From: Microbispora sp. H13382
GTDB lineage: Bacteria; Actinomycetota; Actinomycetes; Streptosporangiales; Streptosporangiaceae
Assembly (NCBI RefSeq): GCF_014161445.1
Contig: NZ_JABBXA010000001.1
Span: 372,001 to 436,000, forward strand
DNA: 64,000 nucleotides
Direction of reading: 5' to 3'
Numbering within the stretch: position 1 is the stretch's first letter; each line of letters opens with the position of its first letter. A program made the translations under genes and the position numbers. This document shows positions 52,993-61,783 of the stretch, one piece after another. The notes beneath the pieces are model-generated. The model saw only the letters and a program-made list of their open reading frames with translations, searched no databases and was not told where the DNA came from.

Positions 52993-53646
52993 ATGAGCAG
53001 AGTGATCGTGGTCACGGGGGCGGGCGGCCCGGCCGGCCGCGCCGTCGCCGGGAAGTTCGCCGAGCTCGGGGACACCGTCGTCGGCGTGGACAAGTCCGGC
53101 GCCGAGGGGTGTCTGGCCGTCGACCTGCTCGACCGGGACGCGGTGCGCGGCCTGGCCGAGCGGGTGCGGGCCGAGCACGGCCGGGTGGACGGCGTCGTCC
53201 ACCTGGTCGGCGGCTGGCGGGGGTCGAAGACCTTCGCCGACACCTCGCTCGGCGACTGGGACCTGCTGCACGACCTGCTGATCAGGACCCTGCAGAACGT
53301 GTCGCTGGAGTTCGAGCCGCTGCTGCGGGCGAGCGGGAACGGGCGCTTCGTGATCGTCTCGGCGCGGGCGGCCCAGAGGCCCACCCAGGGCGGCGCGGCG
53401 TACGCCGCCGCCAAGGCCGCCGCCGAGGCGTGGACGCTGTCGCTGGCCGACGCGCTGAAGGACACCTCCGCCGCCGCGGTGGTTCTTGTGGTCAACGGGC
53501 TGGTGCACGATGAGATGAGGGCCGCGAACCCGGACAAGCCATACCGGACCTTCACCGACGTGAAGGACCTGGCGGCGGCGGTCGCGGGCCTGTGGGATGA
53601 GGAGCCGGCGGCGGTCAACGGCCGCAGGATCGACCTCACACCCTGA
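52993..53646 (+). CDS. short-chain dehydrogenase/reductase in the DUF6421 cassette
   Basis: A 217-residue SDR. VIVVTGAGGPAGRAVAGKF binds the cofactor; VVHLVGGWRG replaces the usual NNAG region; the catalytic Ser and Tyr-Lys are in FVIVSARAAQ and AAYAAAKAAAEAW. The cassette neighbours suggest a shared pathway. I choose the ATG at 52993, which has GGAGGGG 7 bp upstream; a GTG at 52966 overlapping the previous stop would add nine residues. A hairpin terminator follows the gene. Confidence 0.85.
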   Translation: MSRVIVVTGAGGPAGRAVAGKFAELGDTVVGVDKSGAEGCLAVDLLDRDAVRGLAERVRAEHGRVDGVVHLVGGWRGSKTFADTSLGDWDLLHDLLIRTLQNVSLEFEPLLRASGNGRFVIVSARAAQRPTQGGAAYAAAKAAAEAWTLSLADALKDTSAAAVVLVVNGLVHDEMRAANPDKPYRTFTDVKDLAAAVAGLWDEEPAAVNGRRIDLTP

Positions 53647-53661
53647 TCTACGCTGCTGATC

Positions 53662-53701
53662 CGGACCCGCGGCCGGCCCTGTGGAGCCGGCCGCGGGTCC
53701 G
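53662..53701 (+). terminator. hairpin between the SDR and threonine aldolase genes
   Basis: CGGACCCGCGGCCGGC pairs with GCCGGCCGCGGGTCCG, a 16-bp stem with an 8-nt loop, 15 bp after the SDR stop and 23 bp before the aldolase start. It may terminate or attenuate transcription into the aldolase gene. Confidence 0.8.
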
Positions 53702-53724
53702 AACCGCGACTGGGGAGACATCTC

Positions 53725-54798
53725 GTGACAACCGATGCCGTACGGCGGCATGACCCGGCGAGCCGGACGTTCGCCAGCGACAACTACGCGGGGGTGCACC
53801 CCGAGATCCTGGAGGCGATCGCCCTCGCCAACGGGGGACACCAGATTTCCTACGGCGACGACGTCTACACCGAGGCGGTCCGTGGCGTCTTCCGCGGGCA
53901 CTTCGGCGAGCAGGCCGAGATCTTCCCCGTGTTCAACGGCACGGCGGCCAACGTCGTGTCGCTGCGCTCGATGTGCGCCCACTGGGAGGCCGTGGTCTGC
54001 CCCGAGAGCGCGCACATCAACACCGACGAGGGCGGCGCCCCCGAGGTCACCGGCGGCCTGAAGCTGCTGCCGGTCGCCACCCCGGACGGCAAGCTCACGC
54101 CGGACCTGATCGACCGGCAGGCCTGGGGCTTCGGCGACGTGCACCGCGCGCAGCCGCGGGTGGTGTCGATCTCCAACGCGACCGAGCTCGGCACGCTGTA
54201 CACGCCGGCCGAGATCAGGGCGATCTGCGACCACGCCCACGAGCTGGGGATGTTCGTCCACCTCGACGGGTCGCGGATCACCAACGCCGCCGCCGCGCTC
54301 GACGTGCCGCTGCGCGCCCTGACCACGGACGCGGGGGTCGACGTGCTGTCGTTCGGCGGCACCAAGATCGGGCTGCTGCTGGGCGAGGCCGTCGTCGTGC
54401 TGAACCCGGCGGCGTCGCGGGGCCTGCCGTACCTGCGCAAGACGAGCATGCAGCTCGCCTCCAAGATGCGCTTCGTGTCGGTGCAGTTCGAGGCCCTGCT
54501 CGGGGGCGACCTGTGGCTGCGCAACGCCCGCCAGGCCAACGCCATGGCCCGGCGGCTCGCGGACGCCGTACGGGACCTGCCCGGGGTGAGCGTGCCCCGC
54601 CCGGTCGAGGCCAACGCGGTCTTCGCGGTCCTGCCGGCCGACGTGGCCGACCGGCTGCGCAAGCGGTTCCGGTTCTACAACTGGAACGAGCAGGTCGGCG
54701 GGGGAATGGTCGAGGTTCGGTGGATGTGCGCCTTCGACACCACCGAGGCCGACGTGGACGCGTTCGCCGCGGCGCTGGCCGAGGAACTGCGCGCCTAG
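53725..54798 (+). CDS. low-specificity L-threonine aldolase-like PLP enzyme
   Basis: Fold-type I PLP enzyme of 357 residues, cleaving beta-hydroxy amino acids such as threonine to glycine and an aldehyde. Marker segments are TFASDNYAGVHPEILEAI, YGDDVYTEA, VFNGTAANVVSLR, HINTDEGGAPE, MFVHLDGSRITNAAAAL and the PLP lysine in LSFGGTKIG (Lys214). GTG at 53725 with GGGGAGA upstream. It follows DUF6421 and SDR genes, a grouping I recall from other actinomycetes. The actual substrate may not be threonine. Confidence 0.88.
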   Translation: MTTDAVRRHDPASRTFASDNYAGVHPEILEAIALANGGHQISYGDDVYTEAVRGVFRGHFGEQAEIFPVFNGTAANVVSLRSMCAHWEAVVCPESAHINTDEGGAPEVTGGLKLLPVATPDGKLTPDLIDRQAWGFGDVHRAQPRVVSISNATELGTLYTPAEIRAICDHAHELGMFVHLDGSRITNAAAALDVPLRALTTDAGVDVLSFGGTKIGLLLGEAVVVLNPAASRGLPYLRKTSMQLASKMRFVSVQFEALLGGDLWLRNARQANAMARRLADAVRDLPGVSVPRPVEANAVFAVLPADVADRLRKRFRFYNWNEQVGGGMVEVRWMCAFDTTEADVDAFAAALAEELRA

Positions 54799-54824
54799 CT
54801 CGACCCGCGGCCGTCGTCCCGTCG

Positions 54825-55718
54825 TCAGCCCGGACGACTCACGGTGATCGACGGCGGCCGCACCCTGTGCTGCTCCCCGGAGGGAGCCTCCCGGCCGGGC
54901 CATGCGATGTCGTCGACCGCGAGAAACGGCTCGCCCGCCACGCATCCCGGGGTCACCCCGATGAACTCCATGACGTCTCGATGCAGGTGGGACTGGTCGG
55001 CGTAGCCGGCCTCCACCGCGACTCGGGCCGCGCTGCCACCCCCGACCAGGCGGTGGGCGGCGTGGTCGAAGCGGACCAGCTTCGCCGCGCGCTTGGGCGG
55101 CAGGCCGATCTGCGAGTGGAATCGGGACCACAGGCGCTTACGGCTCCAGCCGAGTTCGGCGGCCAGCCGGTCCACCCGGACCAGGCCGCGGCCTGCGACG
55201 ATCCGGCGCCAGGCCCAGGCCACCTCCGGGTCCGCCGGCGGCCCCGCCGCATGCCGGCGGGCGAGCAGCGCGCCGGTCAACGCGAAGCGGTCCTCCCAGG
55301 AGGAGACATCGGCCAGCCGCTCACGGATCTGTGCCGCCTCCCGGCCCCACAGGTCGCCGAGGGCCACCACGGCGCCGTCGAGGTCACCGGGGGAGATGCC
55401 CAAAATCGCGCGTGCGATGACCGGAGACAGGCGCACCTGCACGCACTCGACGTTCTCACCCCGTGCCCAGGCCGCGCCTCCTGACCCGAGTCCGGGCCCG
55501 GCGACGAGACTTCCCCGCTGCCGCCGCCCGCCGGCGTAGTCCACGACGGGCGAACCGGCGCCGAACTCCAGCAGCAGCGTCACGGCGGGGTGCGGGACCA
55601 TCCGGAGCGCGTCCAGGTCGCCGACGCGGAACCCGGCCATGGTGACACCGGCCACCCGGCTGGGCCGTCGCGGGCAGGCGACGTCCCACACGGCCTCACC
55701 GTGCACGAATGTCGACAC
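54825..55718 (-). CDS. AraC-family transcriptional regulator
   Basis: A 297-residue regulator with an N-terminal cupin-like sensing region and a C-terminal double helix-turn-helix (about 180-270): VDRLAAELGWSRKRLWSRFHSQIGLPPKRAAKLVRF and VAVEAGYADQSHLHRDVMEFIGVTP. GTG at 55718 starts STFVHGEAVWDVA, typical of this branch. It is divergent from an alpha/beta hydrolase, 90 bp apart, its most likely target. Confidence 0.9.
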   Translation of the reverse strand: MSTFVHGEAVWDVACPRRPSRVAGVTMAGFRVGDLDALRMVPHPAVTLLLEFGAGSPVVDYAGGRRQRGSLVAGPGLGSGGAAWARGENVECVQVRLSPVIARAILGISPGDLDGAVVALGDLWGREAAQIRERLADVSSWEDRFALTGALLARRHAAGPPADPEVAWAWRRIVAGRGLVRVDRLAAELGWSRKRLWSRFHSQIGLPPKRAAKLVRFDHAAHRLVGGGSAARVAVEAGYADQSHLHRDVMEFIGVTPGCVAGEPFLAVDDIAWPGREAPSGEQHRVRPPSITVSRPG

Positions 55719-55808
55719 GGTCGCCAGGCTATGCGAGCACCGAACCGATATGCGGGCGGGGAACATTCGTCCAAGACGCCGGCGTCCGGCGGCGGTGACA
55801 GTGGGCGC

Positions 55809-56657
55809 ATGACTGTTTCCGACGGCAACCGGCATGTGGAAGACGAGAAGACCGCGAGTTCGACGCTGTCCCTGGACGACGGCGACATCCACGTGTGCCA
55901 GGACGGCCCCCGCCACGCCCCGGCACTCCTGCTGATCCACGGGTCCGCCTCCTCGACCCGCTCGTGGGACTCTTTGGTCCCGCTGCTGACCGGATCGCAT
56001 CGCGTCATCCGGATCGACCTGCTCGGGCACGGCCGGTCGGCCAAACCGGCCGGCCCGAGCTACGCGCTCCCGGACCAGGGGCGCCGGGTCGGCGTGGCAC
56101 TGGACCGGCTCGGCGTCGAGCGCGCGATCGTGGCCGGTCATTCCAGCGGGGGCGCGGTCGCCACCGCTGTCGCCGAGCAGCGGCCCGACCTGGTGACCGC
56201 GCTCGCGCTCATCAACACCGGACCCGGCATGGACGCCTTCATCGCACCGGAGTCAGCCGCGATCGCACCGTCGCAATGGCCGCCGGACGACGAGCGGATC
56301 CGCCGGTTCGCGAGCTCCGGCTTCAGCCGCGCGGGCTACGAGATCCCACAGGAGCTTCTGGACGAGGTGCGCCTCATGACCTACCACACGCTCACCGCGA
56401 CGATGGGGGCCACCCGCGACTACCTGGAGCGACAGGCGCTCCCGGATCGGCTGAAGGCCCTCGGCAAGCCGCTACTGGTGATCTTCGGTGAGGACGACCG
56501 CAGATGGCGATCCTCGTCCGCCGCCGACTACCGTACGGTTCCGGGTGCGAAGATCGAGATGCTGCCCGGTCTCGGGCACTCGCCCATACTCGAGGACCCG
56601 CCGCGGACCGCGGCCTCCCTGCTGGCCTTCACCGCGATCCACTCCGCGCGGGACTGA
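55809..56657 (+). CDS. alpha/beta hydrolase
   Basis: A 282-residue hydrolase of the general alpha/beta fold. The oxyanion HGSASS follows strand 3 (LLLIHGSASSTRSW), the nucleophile is in AGHSSGG, the acid is probably in FGEDDRRW and the His in PGLGHSPILEDP, so the triad is complete. The ATG at 55809 is preferred to upstream in-frame starts that fall inside the AraC promoter region. Probably controlled by the divergent AraC regulator. Substrate unknown. Confidence 0.9.
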   Translation: MTVSDGNRHVEDEKTASSTLSLDDGDIHVCQDGPRHAPALLLIHGSASSTRSWDSLVPLLTGSHRVIRIDLLGHGRSAKPAGPSYALPDQGRRVGVALDRLGVERAIVAGHSSGGAVATAVAEQRPDLVTALALINTGPGMDAFIAPESAAIAPSQWPPDDERIRRFASSGFSRAGYEIPQELLDEVRLMTYHTLTATMGATRDYLERQALPDRLKALGKPLLVIFGEDDRRWRSSSAADYRTVPGAKIEMLPGLGHSPILEDPPRTAASLLAFTAIHSARD

Positions 56658-56706
56658 CAACCCGGTCTTCGTCACCCGCCGCCGACGGCGGACCGGACGC
56701 GGAGGG

Positions 56707-57375
56707 TCACGGCGCGTGGAGCGGCTGGGCTCCCCGCTTGGCCAGCAGGTCCTTCATCGTGCGGATCTCGGCGTTCTGGCCGTCCACGACGTGCTGGGCG
56801 AGCGCGCGCACCTCGTCGCGGTCCGACAACCTGAGCAGGCCCTCGGCCATCTCCACGCCGCCCTGGTGGTGGCGGATCATGAGCTGGAGGAAGAGGACCT
56901 CGGCGTCCCTGCCCGTGGCCTGGCGGAGCCGGTTCATCTCCTCCTCCGTCGCCATGCCGGGCATCGTCCCGGCCGGCGTGGTGGCGGAGGAGGCCGCCCC
57001 GCCGTGCCCGTGGCCGGCCATCCAGGCCATCGCGGGGCGGCCGGAGCTCTGGTCCAGGCCCCACTGCTGGAGCCAGCCCATGAAAATTCCACGCTGCGTG
57101 CTCTGCGTCGTGATGATGTCGTACGCCAGGCTGCGCAGCGGCTCGTCGGAGGTCTTGTCCCTGAGGACGAAGGACATCTCCACCGCCTGGGCGTGGTGGA
57201 CTCCCATGTCCCTGGCGAAACCGGCCTCGGGGGAGGTGTCCCCCGGCGTTCCGGACCTGGTGAGGAACACCACGAGCGCCGCCACCGCGAGGAGGACGGC
57301 GACCAGCCCGAGGGCGGAAAGGGAACGCCGGGCCGGGGGAGCGGTCTCCACCGGAGCGTCGATGTCAGTGCTCAT
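56707..57375 (-). CDS. DUF305 membrane-anchored protein
   Basis: A 222-residue protein with one N-terminal membrane helix (about 20-40) and a DUF305 domain of two four-helix halves outside the cell. The paired His motifs MGVHHAQAVEM and MIRHHQGGVEM are characteristic and could bind metal. A His/Met-rich middle (AWMAGHGHGG, TMPGMA) adds to this. Such proteins are often linked to copper or other metal handling. The ATG is at 57375; a DUF3105 gene starts divergently 106 bp away, its usual neighbour. Confidence 0.92.
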   Translation of the reverse strand: MSTDIDAPVETAPPARRSLSALGLVAVLLAVAALVVFLTRSGTPGDTSPEAGFARDMGVHHAQAVEMSFVLRDKTSDEPLRSLAYDIITTQSTQRGIFMGWLQQWGLDQSSGRPAMAWMAGHGHGGAASSATTPAGTMPGMATEEEMNRLRQATGRDAEVLFLQLMIRHHQGGVEMAEGLLRLSDRDEVRALAQHVVDGQNAEIRTMKDLLAKRGAQPLHAP

Positions 57376-57481
57376 CGCTCACAGGCTACTCGCCACCGCC
57401 CTCGCCCTGCCCGAAGCGATACCTTTAGCCACTATTCTCCATACGCAGCGGGGGTGTAAGGGATCTGCGGATGGAGGAGCG

Positions 57482-58165
57482 ATGACCAAGGAGAAGACGC
57501 AGGCGAGGCGCGAGCACCTCGCCCGTATGCGCGCCGAGCAGAAGCGCAAGGAGCGGCGCGCCGCGCTTCTCATGTGGGGTATAGGCGGCCTCGTGATCGT
57601 CGTCCTTGTCGCCCTCGTCGCCGTGTACGTGGTCAAGGACCGCTCGGCCAAGTCGCTCGACGCGGTGAAGACCTACACCTACAAGGGTTCCGACCACTCG
57701 TGGACCAAGGTCTCCTACAAGGAGAACCCGCCTGTCGGCGGCCCGCACAACTACTACTGGCAGAACTGCGGCATCTACGACAAGCCGATCCACAACGAGC
57801 ATGGTGTCCACTCCCTGGAGCACGGCGCGGTGTGGATCACCTACAGCCCCGACCTGCCCAAGACCGAGGTGGACAAGCTGAAGACCATCGCCTCCGCGGA
57901 CTACATGCTGCTGAGCCCCTACCCGGGCCTGCCGTCCAAGATCGCGGCCAGCTCCTGGAACCACCAGGTCACGCTGGACTCCGCGGACGACCCCCGCCTC
58001 ACGCAGTTCGTGAAGAAGTACAAGCAGAACCCGACCAGCACCCCCGAGTACGGCGCGTCCTGCACGGGCGGCATCGGCACCACCTCGGAGCAGCCGCTCC
58101 CGCCGGAGCCGTCGGCGTCGGGCAACCCGCAGGAGCCGATGCCGAGCGCGGCGCCGTCCAACTGA
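57482..58165 (+). CDS. DUF3105 membrane-anchored protein
   Basis: A 227-residue protein. A strongly basic N-terminus (residues 1-26) precedes one membrane helix (about 29-51). The DUF3105 domain follows, with [35 protein letters not shown] and [13 protein letters not shown]; conserved His and Cys residues suggest a metal site. A Pro/Ser-rich tail ends the protein. GGAGGAG precedes the ATG. DUF305 and DUF3105 genes are commonly adjacent in actinomycetes. Function is unproven. Confidence 0.92.
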   Translation: MTKEKTQARREHLARMRAEQKRKERRAALLMWGIGGLVIVVLVALVAVYVVKDRSAKSLDAVKTYTYKGSDHSWTKVSYKENPPVGGPHNYYWQNCGIYDKPIHNEHGVHSLEHGAVWITYSPDLPKTEVDKLKTIASADYMLLSPYPGLPSKIAASSWNHQVTLDSADDPRLTQFVKKYKQNPTSTPEYGASCTGGIGTTSEQPLPPEPSASGNPQEPMPSAAPSN

Positions 58166-58181
58166 GGTTCCCCGGCAGACG

Positions 58182-59300
58182 TCAGGGGACCAGCACGCGG
58201 TCCACGGGCACGGCTTCCAGCCCGTGGGCCTCGGCCACCGGACGGCTCGTGAGATGGCCCTGGTGAGTGCTCAGTCCGAGGGCGAGCGCGGGGTCGGCGG
58301 TCAGCGCCTCGCGCCAGCCCATGTCCGCGATCGCCAGCGCGTACGGCAGGGTGACGTTGGTCAGCGCGTACGTCGAGGTGTGCGGCACCGCCCCCGGCAT
58401 GTTGGCCACGCAGTAGAACACCGAGCCGTGCACGCGGTAGACCGGGTCGGCGTGCGTGGTCGGGCGTGAGTCCTCGAAGCAGCCGCCCTGGTCGATGGAG
58501 ATGTCCACGAGCACCGACCCCGGCTTCATCCGGGAGACGAGGTCGTTGCTCACCAGGGTCGGCGCCTTGGCGCCCGGCACGAGCACCGCGCCGATCACCA
58601 TGTCCGCGTCCACCACCGCCCGCTCGATCTCGTACGCGTTGGACGCCACGGTCTGGCAGCCGCCCCGGTAGAGGAGGTCGGCGTGGCGCAACCGGTCGAC
58701 GTCGCGGTCCAGCAGCAGCACCTGGGCCCGCATGCCCATGGCGACCGCGGCGGCGTTCATGCCCGACACGCCGGCGCCGATCACCGCCACCTTGGCCGGG
58801 TAGGTGCCGGGGACGCCGCTCATCAGCACTCCGCGGCCGCCGCCCTGGCGCATGAGATGGTAGGCGCCCACCTGCGGCGCGAGCCGTCCGGCGACCTCCG
58901 ACATGGGAGCGAGCAGCGGCAGCGTGCGGTCGGGTTTCTGCACCGTCTCGTACGCGATGCCGGTCACGCCCGACTCCAGCATGGCCCGGGTGCACGGCTC
59001 CGAGGCGGCCAGGTGGAGATAGGTGAACAGCACCTGGCCCTTGCGCATCCGGTGATACTCGTCCTGCACCGGTTCCTTGACCTTCAGGATCAGGTCGCCC
59101 TCGCCCCACACCTCGTCCGCCGTGCCGAGGATGACGGCCCCGGCGGCGGCGAAGTCCTCGTCGGGGATCGCCGACCCCTGTCCCGCGCCCTTCTCGACGA
59201 AGACCCGGTGACCCTTGCGGACGAACTCGTTGACCCCCGCGGGTGTGAGCGCGACCCGGTATTCGTGCGTCTTGATCTCTCGGGGAACTCCCACCTTCAT
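58182..59300 (-). CDS. ald: alanine dehydrogenase
   Basis: NAD-dependent interconversion of L-alanine and pyruvate plus ammonia. The N-terminal domain has [19 protein letters not shown], the catalytic Lys in LILKVKEP and His in LFTYLHLA; the NAD-binding loop is [12 protein letters not shown] and the family signature continues with DVDRLRHAD. 372 residues is normal for hexameric Ald. The ATG is at 59300. A palindrome TGACAA-A-TTGTCA lies 68 bp upstream, fitting Lrp/AldR-type control. Confidence 0.96.
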   Translation of the reverse strand: MKVGVPREIKTHEYRVALTPAGVNEFVRKGHRVFVEKGAGQGSAIPDEDFAAAGAVILGTADEVWGEGDLILKVKEPVQDEYHRMRKGQVLFTYLHLAASEPCTRAMLESGVTGIAYETVQKPDRTLPLLAPMSEVAGRLAPQVGAYHLMRQGGGRGVLMSGVPGTYPAKVAVIGAGVSGMNAAAVAMGMRAQVLLLDRDVDRLRHADLLYRGGCQTVASNAYEIERAVVDADMVIGAVLVPGAKAPTLVSNDLVSRMKPGSVLVDISIDQGGCFEDSRPTTHADPVYRVHGSVFYCVANMPGAVPHTSTYALTNVTLPYALAIADMGWREALTADPALALGLSTHQGHLTSRPVAEAHGLEAVPVDRVLVP

Positions 59301-59367
59301 GTCTTCACTGTCTGCTCTCGGCCTTCGCATGGCACCGGGCAACGGGCAACCATTTGGCGGGTATTGG

Positions 59368-59380
59368 TGACAAATTGTCA
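59368..59380. promoter_or_regulatory. palindromic operator upstream of ald
   Basis: TGACAA-A-TTGTCA is a perfect 6+6 palindrome around one base. Its position 68-80 bp upstream of the ald start and the known control of ald by Lrp/AsnC-type AldR in mycobacteria make it a plausible regulator site. It could also serve the divergent gene at 59471. Confidence 0.5.
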
Positions 59381-59470
59381 GTAATAGAGCGAGTTGAGCG
59401 TTCCACGGCCGGTCGGTTACCCGCGGTTGACAGACCTCGGTAGGCTCTGCGAGCGGTGTAAGGGATCGAG

Positions 59471-60976
59471 GTGGGAATGCACAACGCGCCCGTGCCGGGG
59501 AACGAGGAGCCCGGCCCGTGGCCCGGCGGCCTGACATCGGGAGCCGAGACGGCACCCATGCCGAAGCCGGTCGGCCCCGAGGCCCGCGGCGGCGCGCCCG
59601 GCGAGTACGACTGGTTCGGCGGCCCCGGGGCCACGGGAGAGACGTCCGTCCTGCCCGCCGCCGATGGTGGGGGACAGGACGACACGCTGACCGGGCCCGT
59701 CCGCGTGCCCGGTGACCCGCTCCGTGACCCGCTGCCCGGGGCCGGAGGTGTGCCGGGTGACCCTGGTGGCGCCGGCCGGTTCGACGACCCGCTCGGCGTG
59801 CCTCTTGTGCCTTATGAGTCCGTCGATCCCCTGGGCGTGGGCGGTGTGCCCGTCGAGCCGGTCGATCCCCTCGGCGTGCCCGATGACCCGCTCCGTGACC
59901 CGCTTCGTGACCCGCTGCCCGGGGCCGGAGGTGTGCCGGGTGAGCCTGACGGCGCCGGCCGGTTCGACGACCCGCTCGGCCTGCCCGGACCCGATGGCGT
60001 TCCCGGGGCCCCGCCCGCTCCCGCTCTGGCCGGTGAGCCGGTGGAGCCTGTCGCGCCCGACATGCCCGGAGTGCCCGGCGCCCCGGCCGTGGACGGGACG
60101 GAAGGGCCGGTTGACGGGGCGGTTGACGTGCCTCCCGCCCCGCCCGGCCCTGCGGAGCCGAGGGCGGCCAGGGGGACCACGATCGCCCTCGTCGTCGCCC
60201 TCGTGCTGGTGGTCGTCATGTCCGGCGCCCTCGGCGCCGTCGCCGTGATGATGACCCGCAACCCGGACGCCCCGCCGCTCAAGCAGACATCCGTACGCAC
60301 CCTGCTGACGCCGGTGCACTTCGCTCCGGTCACCGGGGTGGGTCCGGCGCCGTGCACCGGGACGGACGCGATCCCGGACGACAAGGGCGCTTCCTGCTAC
60401 CAGCTCGACCCGGGGGTCACGGTCACGACCGTGCAGAAGATCGAGGAGGTGCCGGAGAACGACGGCACCTACTCGATCCGGCTCGTGCTGTCCCCCTCCA
60501 GCCAGGAGCAGATCGCCGCGCTCACCCGTGAGACGGTCAAGCAGCAACTCGCCGTCGTGGTGGGGGAGAAGGTGGTGGCCGCCCCGCGGGTCGCCCAGGA
60601 GATCACCCAGGACAGTCTCGGCATCTCGGGCTTCGACAAGGCGCAGGCCGACGCGATCATGGCGCTGCTGACCGGCTCCGCCCCCGCGGGACAGCAGCCG
60701 AACCCGGCCGCCTCGCCCTCCGCCGCCGACGCCGGGCAGCCGGGTGGCACACAGCCGGACGGCACCCAGCAGGGCGGTACGCAGCCCGGTGGCGGGACCC
60801 AGCCGGATGGCACGCAGCAGGGCGGCACGCAGCCGGATGGCACGCAGCCGGATGGCACGCAGCAGGGCGGCACGCAGCCCGGTGGCACGCAGCAGGGCGG
60901 TACGCAGCCGGATGGCACGCAGCCCGGTGGCACGCAGCAGGGCGGGGGCCAGCCCAGCATCGAGCAGTTCCAGTGA
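59471..60976 (+). CDS. repeat-rich membrane protein with SecDF-P1-head-like domain
   Basis: A 501-residue protein in four parts. Residues 1-235 are a Pro/Gly/Asp-rich cytosolic region with DPLRDPLPGAGGVPG and GRFDDPLG blocks duplicated. A membrane helix covers 236-262. An extracytoplasmic domain at about 270-395 resembles the SecDF P1 head (CYQLDPGVTVTTVQKIEEV, YSIRLVLSPSSQEQIAALT, VVVGEKVVAAPRVAQEI). Residues 400-501 consist of GGTQPDGTQQ-type repeats. The rest of SecD is absent, so it is not a translocase subunit. The GTG at 59471 or ATG at 59477 starts it. Confidence 0.8.
   Translation: MGMHNAPVPGNEEPGPWPGGLTSGAETAPMPKPVGPEARGGAPGEYDWFGGPGATGETSVLPAADGGGQDDTLTGPVRVPGDPLRDPLPGAGGVPGDPGGAGRFDDPLGVPLVPYESVDPLGVGGVPVEPVDPLGVPDDPLRDPLRDPLPGAGGVPGEPDGAGRFDDPLGLPGPDGVPGAPPAPALAGEPVEPVAPDMPGVPGAPAVDGTEGPVDGAVDVPPAPPGPAEPRAARGTTIALVVALVLVVVMSGALGAVAVMMTRNPDAPPLKQTSVRTLLTPVHFAPVTGVGPAPCTGTDAIPDDKGASCYQLDPGVTVTTVQKIEEVPENDGTYSIRLVLSPSSQEQIAALTRETVKQQLAVVVGEKVVAAPRVAQEITQDSLGISGFDKAQADAIMALLTGSAPAGQQPNPAASPSAADAGQPGGTQPDGTQQGGTQPGGGTQPDGTQQGGTQPDGTQPDGTQQGGTQPGGTQQGGTQPDGTQPGGTQQGGGQPSIEQFQ
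59713..59980 (+). repeat. in-gene direct repeat encoding DPLRDPLPGAGG blocks
   Basis: A block of about 85 bp (59713-59797) recurs with small changes, including one additional GACCCGCTTCGT unit, at 59884-59980 in the same frame. It encodes the Pro/Gly/Asp-rich cytosolic region of the SecD-head-like protein. Confidence 0.75.
60740..60955 (+). repeat. coding tandem repeats GGTQPDGTQQ
   Basis: Units of 12-30 bp built from GGCACGCAGCCGGATGGC and CAGCAGGGCGGC variants repeat in frame over about 215 bp, giving a Gly/Thr/Gln-rich tail. Repeat length varies, and they code, so this is not a CRISPR array. Confidence 0.85.
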
Positions 60977-61027
60977 GTTCACCCCTGGGGGACCGGCTCC
61001 CCCGGGGGCGGCGCTTCGGGCGACCAG

Positions 61028-61075
61028 CCGGAGCGGAAGCCGGCGTGGAAGCCGGAGTGGAAGCCCGCGTGCAAG
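61028..61075 (+). repeat. four 12-bp units upstream of a secreted protein gene
   Basis: CCGGAGCGGAAG, CCGGCGTGGAAG, CCGGAGTGGAAG and CCCGCGTGCAAG follow without gaps, 16 bp before the next gene's first GTG. They stay in frame with that gene but no start codon precedes them after the upstream stop. Role unknown. Confidence 0.8.
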
Positions 61076-61090
61076 CAGGGGGCAATCCGG

Positions 61091-61783
61091 GTGCAAGGAG
61101 ATTCCTCTAACGTACGGCGTGTGTCAGCACCATGGTTGCGAGGCGCGGCCGCCACGGCCGTGACCGCCGCGTTCCTGCTCCCCGCCTCCCTGCTCGCCGC
61201 GGCCCCGGCGCTCGCGCACGGCGCCCAGGCCCCCACCCAGGCCGAGCCCGCACCGGCGACGGTCGCCAAGCAGTTGTTCCGCGCCTGGCTGCGCGCCGAC
61301 CGCCACGCGGCCTCCCGGGTCGCCACCGCCGGCGCGGTCTCCACGCTCTTCTCCTATCCCTACCGGGCCCCGGACGAGTTCGCGGGCTGCTCGGGCAACT
61401 CCTGCCGGTTCGTCCACACCAGCGTGCGCGTACCGGGCGGGCTCGGCGGCCTCCTGATGATCGTGTCCGGCGCGAAGGTCACGAAGGTGTACGAGTCGCG
61501 CCACCTCGTGAAGCCGTCAGCCGCCGCCGGGTACCTGTTCGACGCCTGGCGCAAGCACGACCCCAACCGAGGCCTGGAGATCGCCTCGACCACGGCCGTC
61601 AGGACGCTCTTCCGGGCCAAGTACGACCCGAAGGGCGTGAAGTACTTCTTCCAGGGCTGCAGCTCGGAGCCCAAGGGCCACAGCTGCGCCTACTCCTACG
61701 AGGGCGGCGCCATGTTCATGCACGTACGCGGCTCGAAGAGCCGCGGCTACGAGGTGACCTCCATCGGCTACGTCGCCGACTGA
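61091..61783 (+). CDS. secreted protein with two internal repeats
   Basis: A 230-residue exported protein of unknown family. The signal peptide ends near ALAHG (about residue 43). The mature part holds two similar halves: KQLFRAWLRADRHAASRVAT ... GCSGNSC and GYLFDAWRKHDPNRGLEIAS ... GCSSEPKGHSC, each about 70-85 residues with an LF-AW helix and a Cys pair. I give the GTG at 61091 (AGGGGG 8 bp upstream); a GTG at 61121 would make a more standard signal peptide. The stop overlaps the convergent dehydrogenase gene by 16 bp. Confidence 0.75.
   Translation: MQGDSSNVRRVSAPWLRGAAATAVTAAFLLPASLLAAAPALAHGAQAPTQAEPAPATVAKQLFRAWLRADRHAASRVATAGAVSTLFSYPYRAPDEFAGCSGNSCRFVHTSVRVPGGLGGLLMIVSGAKVTKVYESRHLVKPSAAAGYLFDAWRKHDPNRGLEIASTTAVRTLFRAKYDPKGVKYFFQGCSSEPKGHSCAYSYEGGAMFMHVRGSKSRGYEVTSIGYVAD

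Noticed and set aside
57452-59466. Shared word GGTGTAAGGGATC before two plus-strand genes
   Set aside because: Only about a dozen bases match, with no palindrome or consistent promoter spacing; probably chance.
60740-60955. Possible CRISPR array
   Set aside because: Units are short, variable in length, without unique spacers, and encode in-frame GGTQPDGTQQ repeats.
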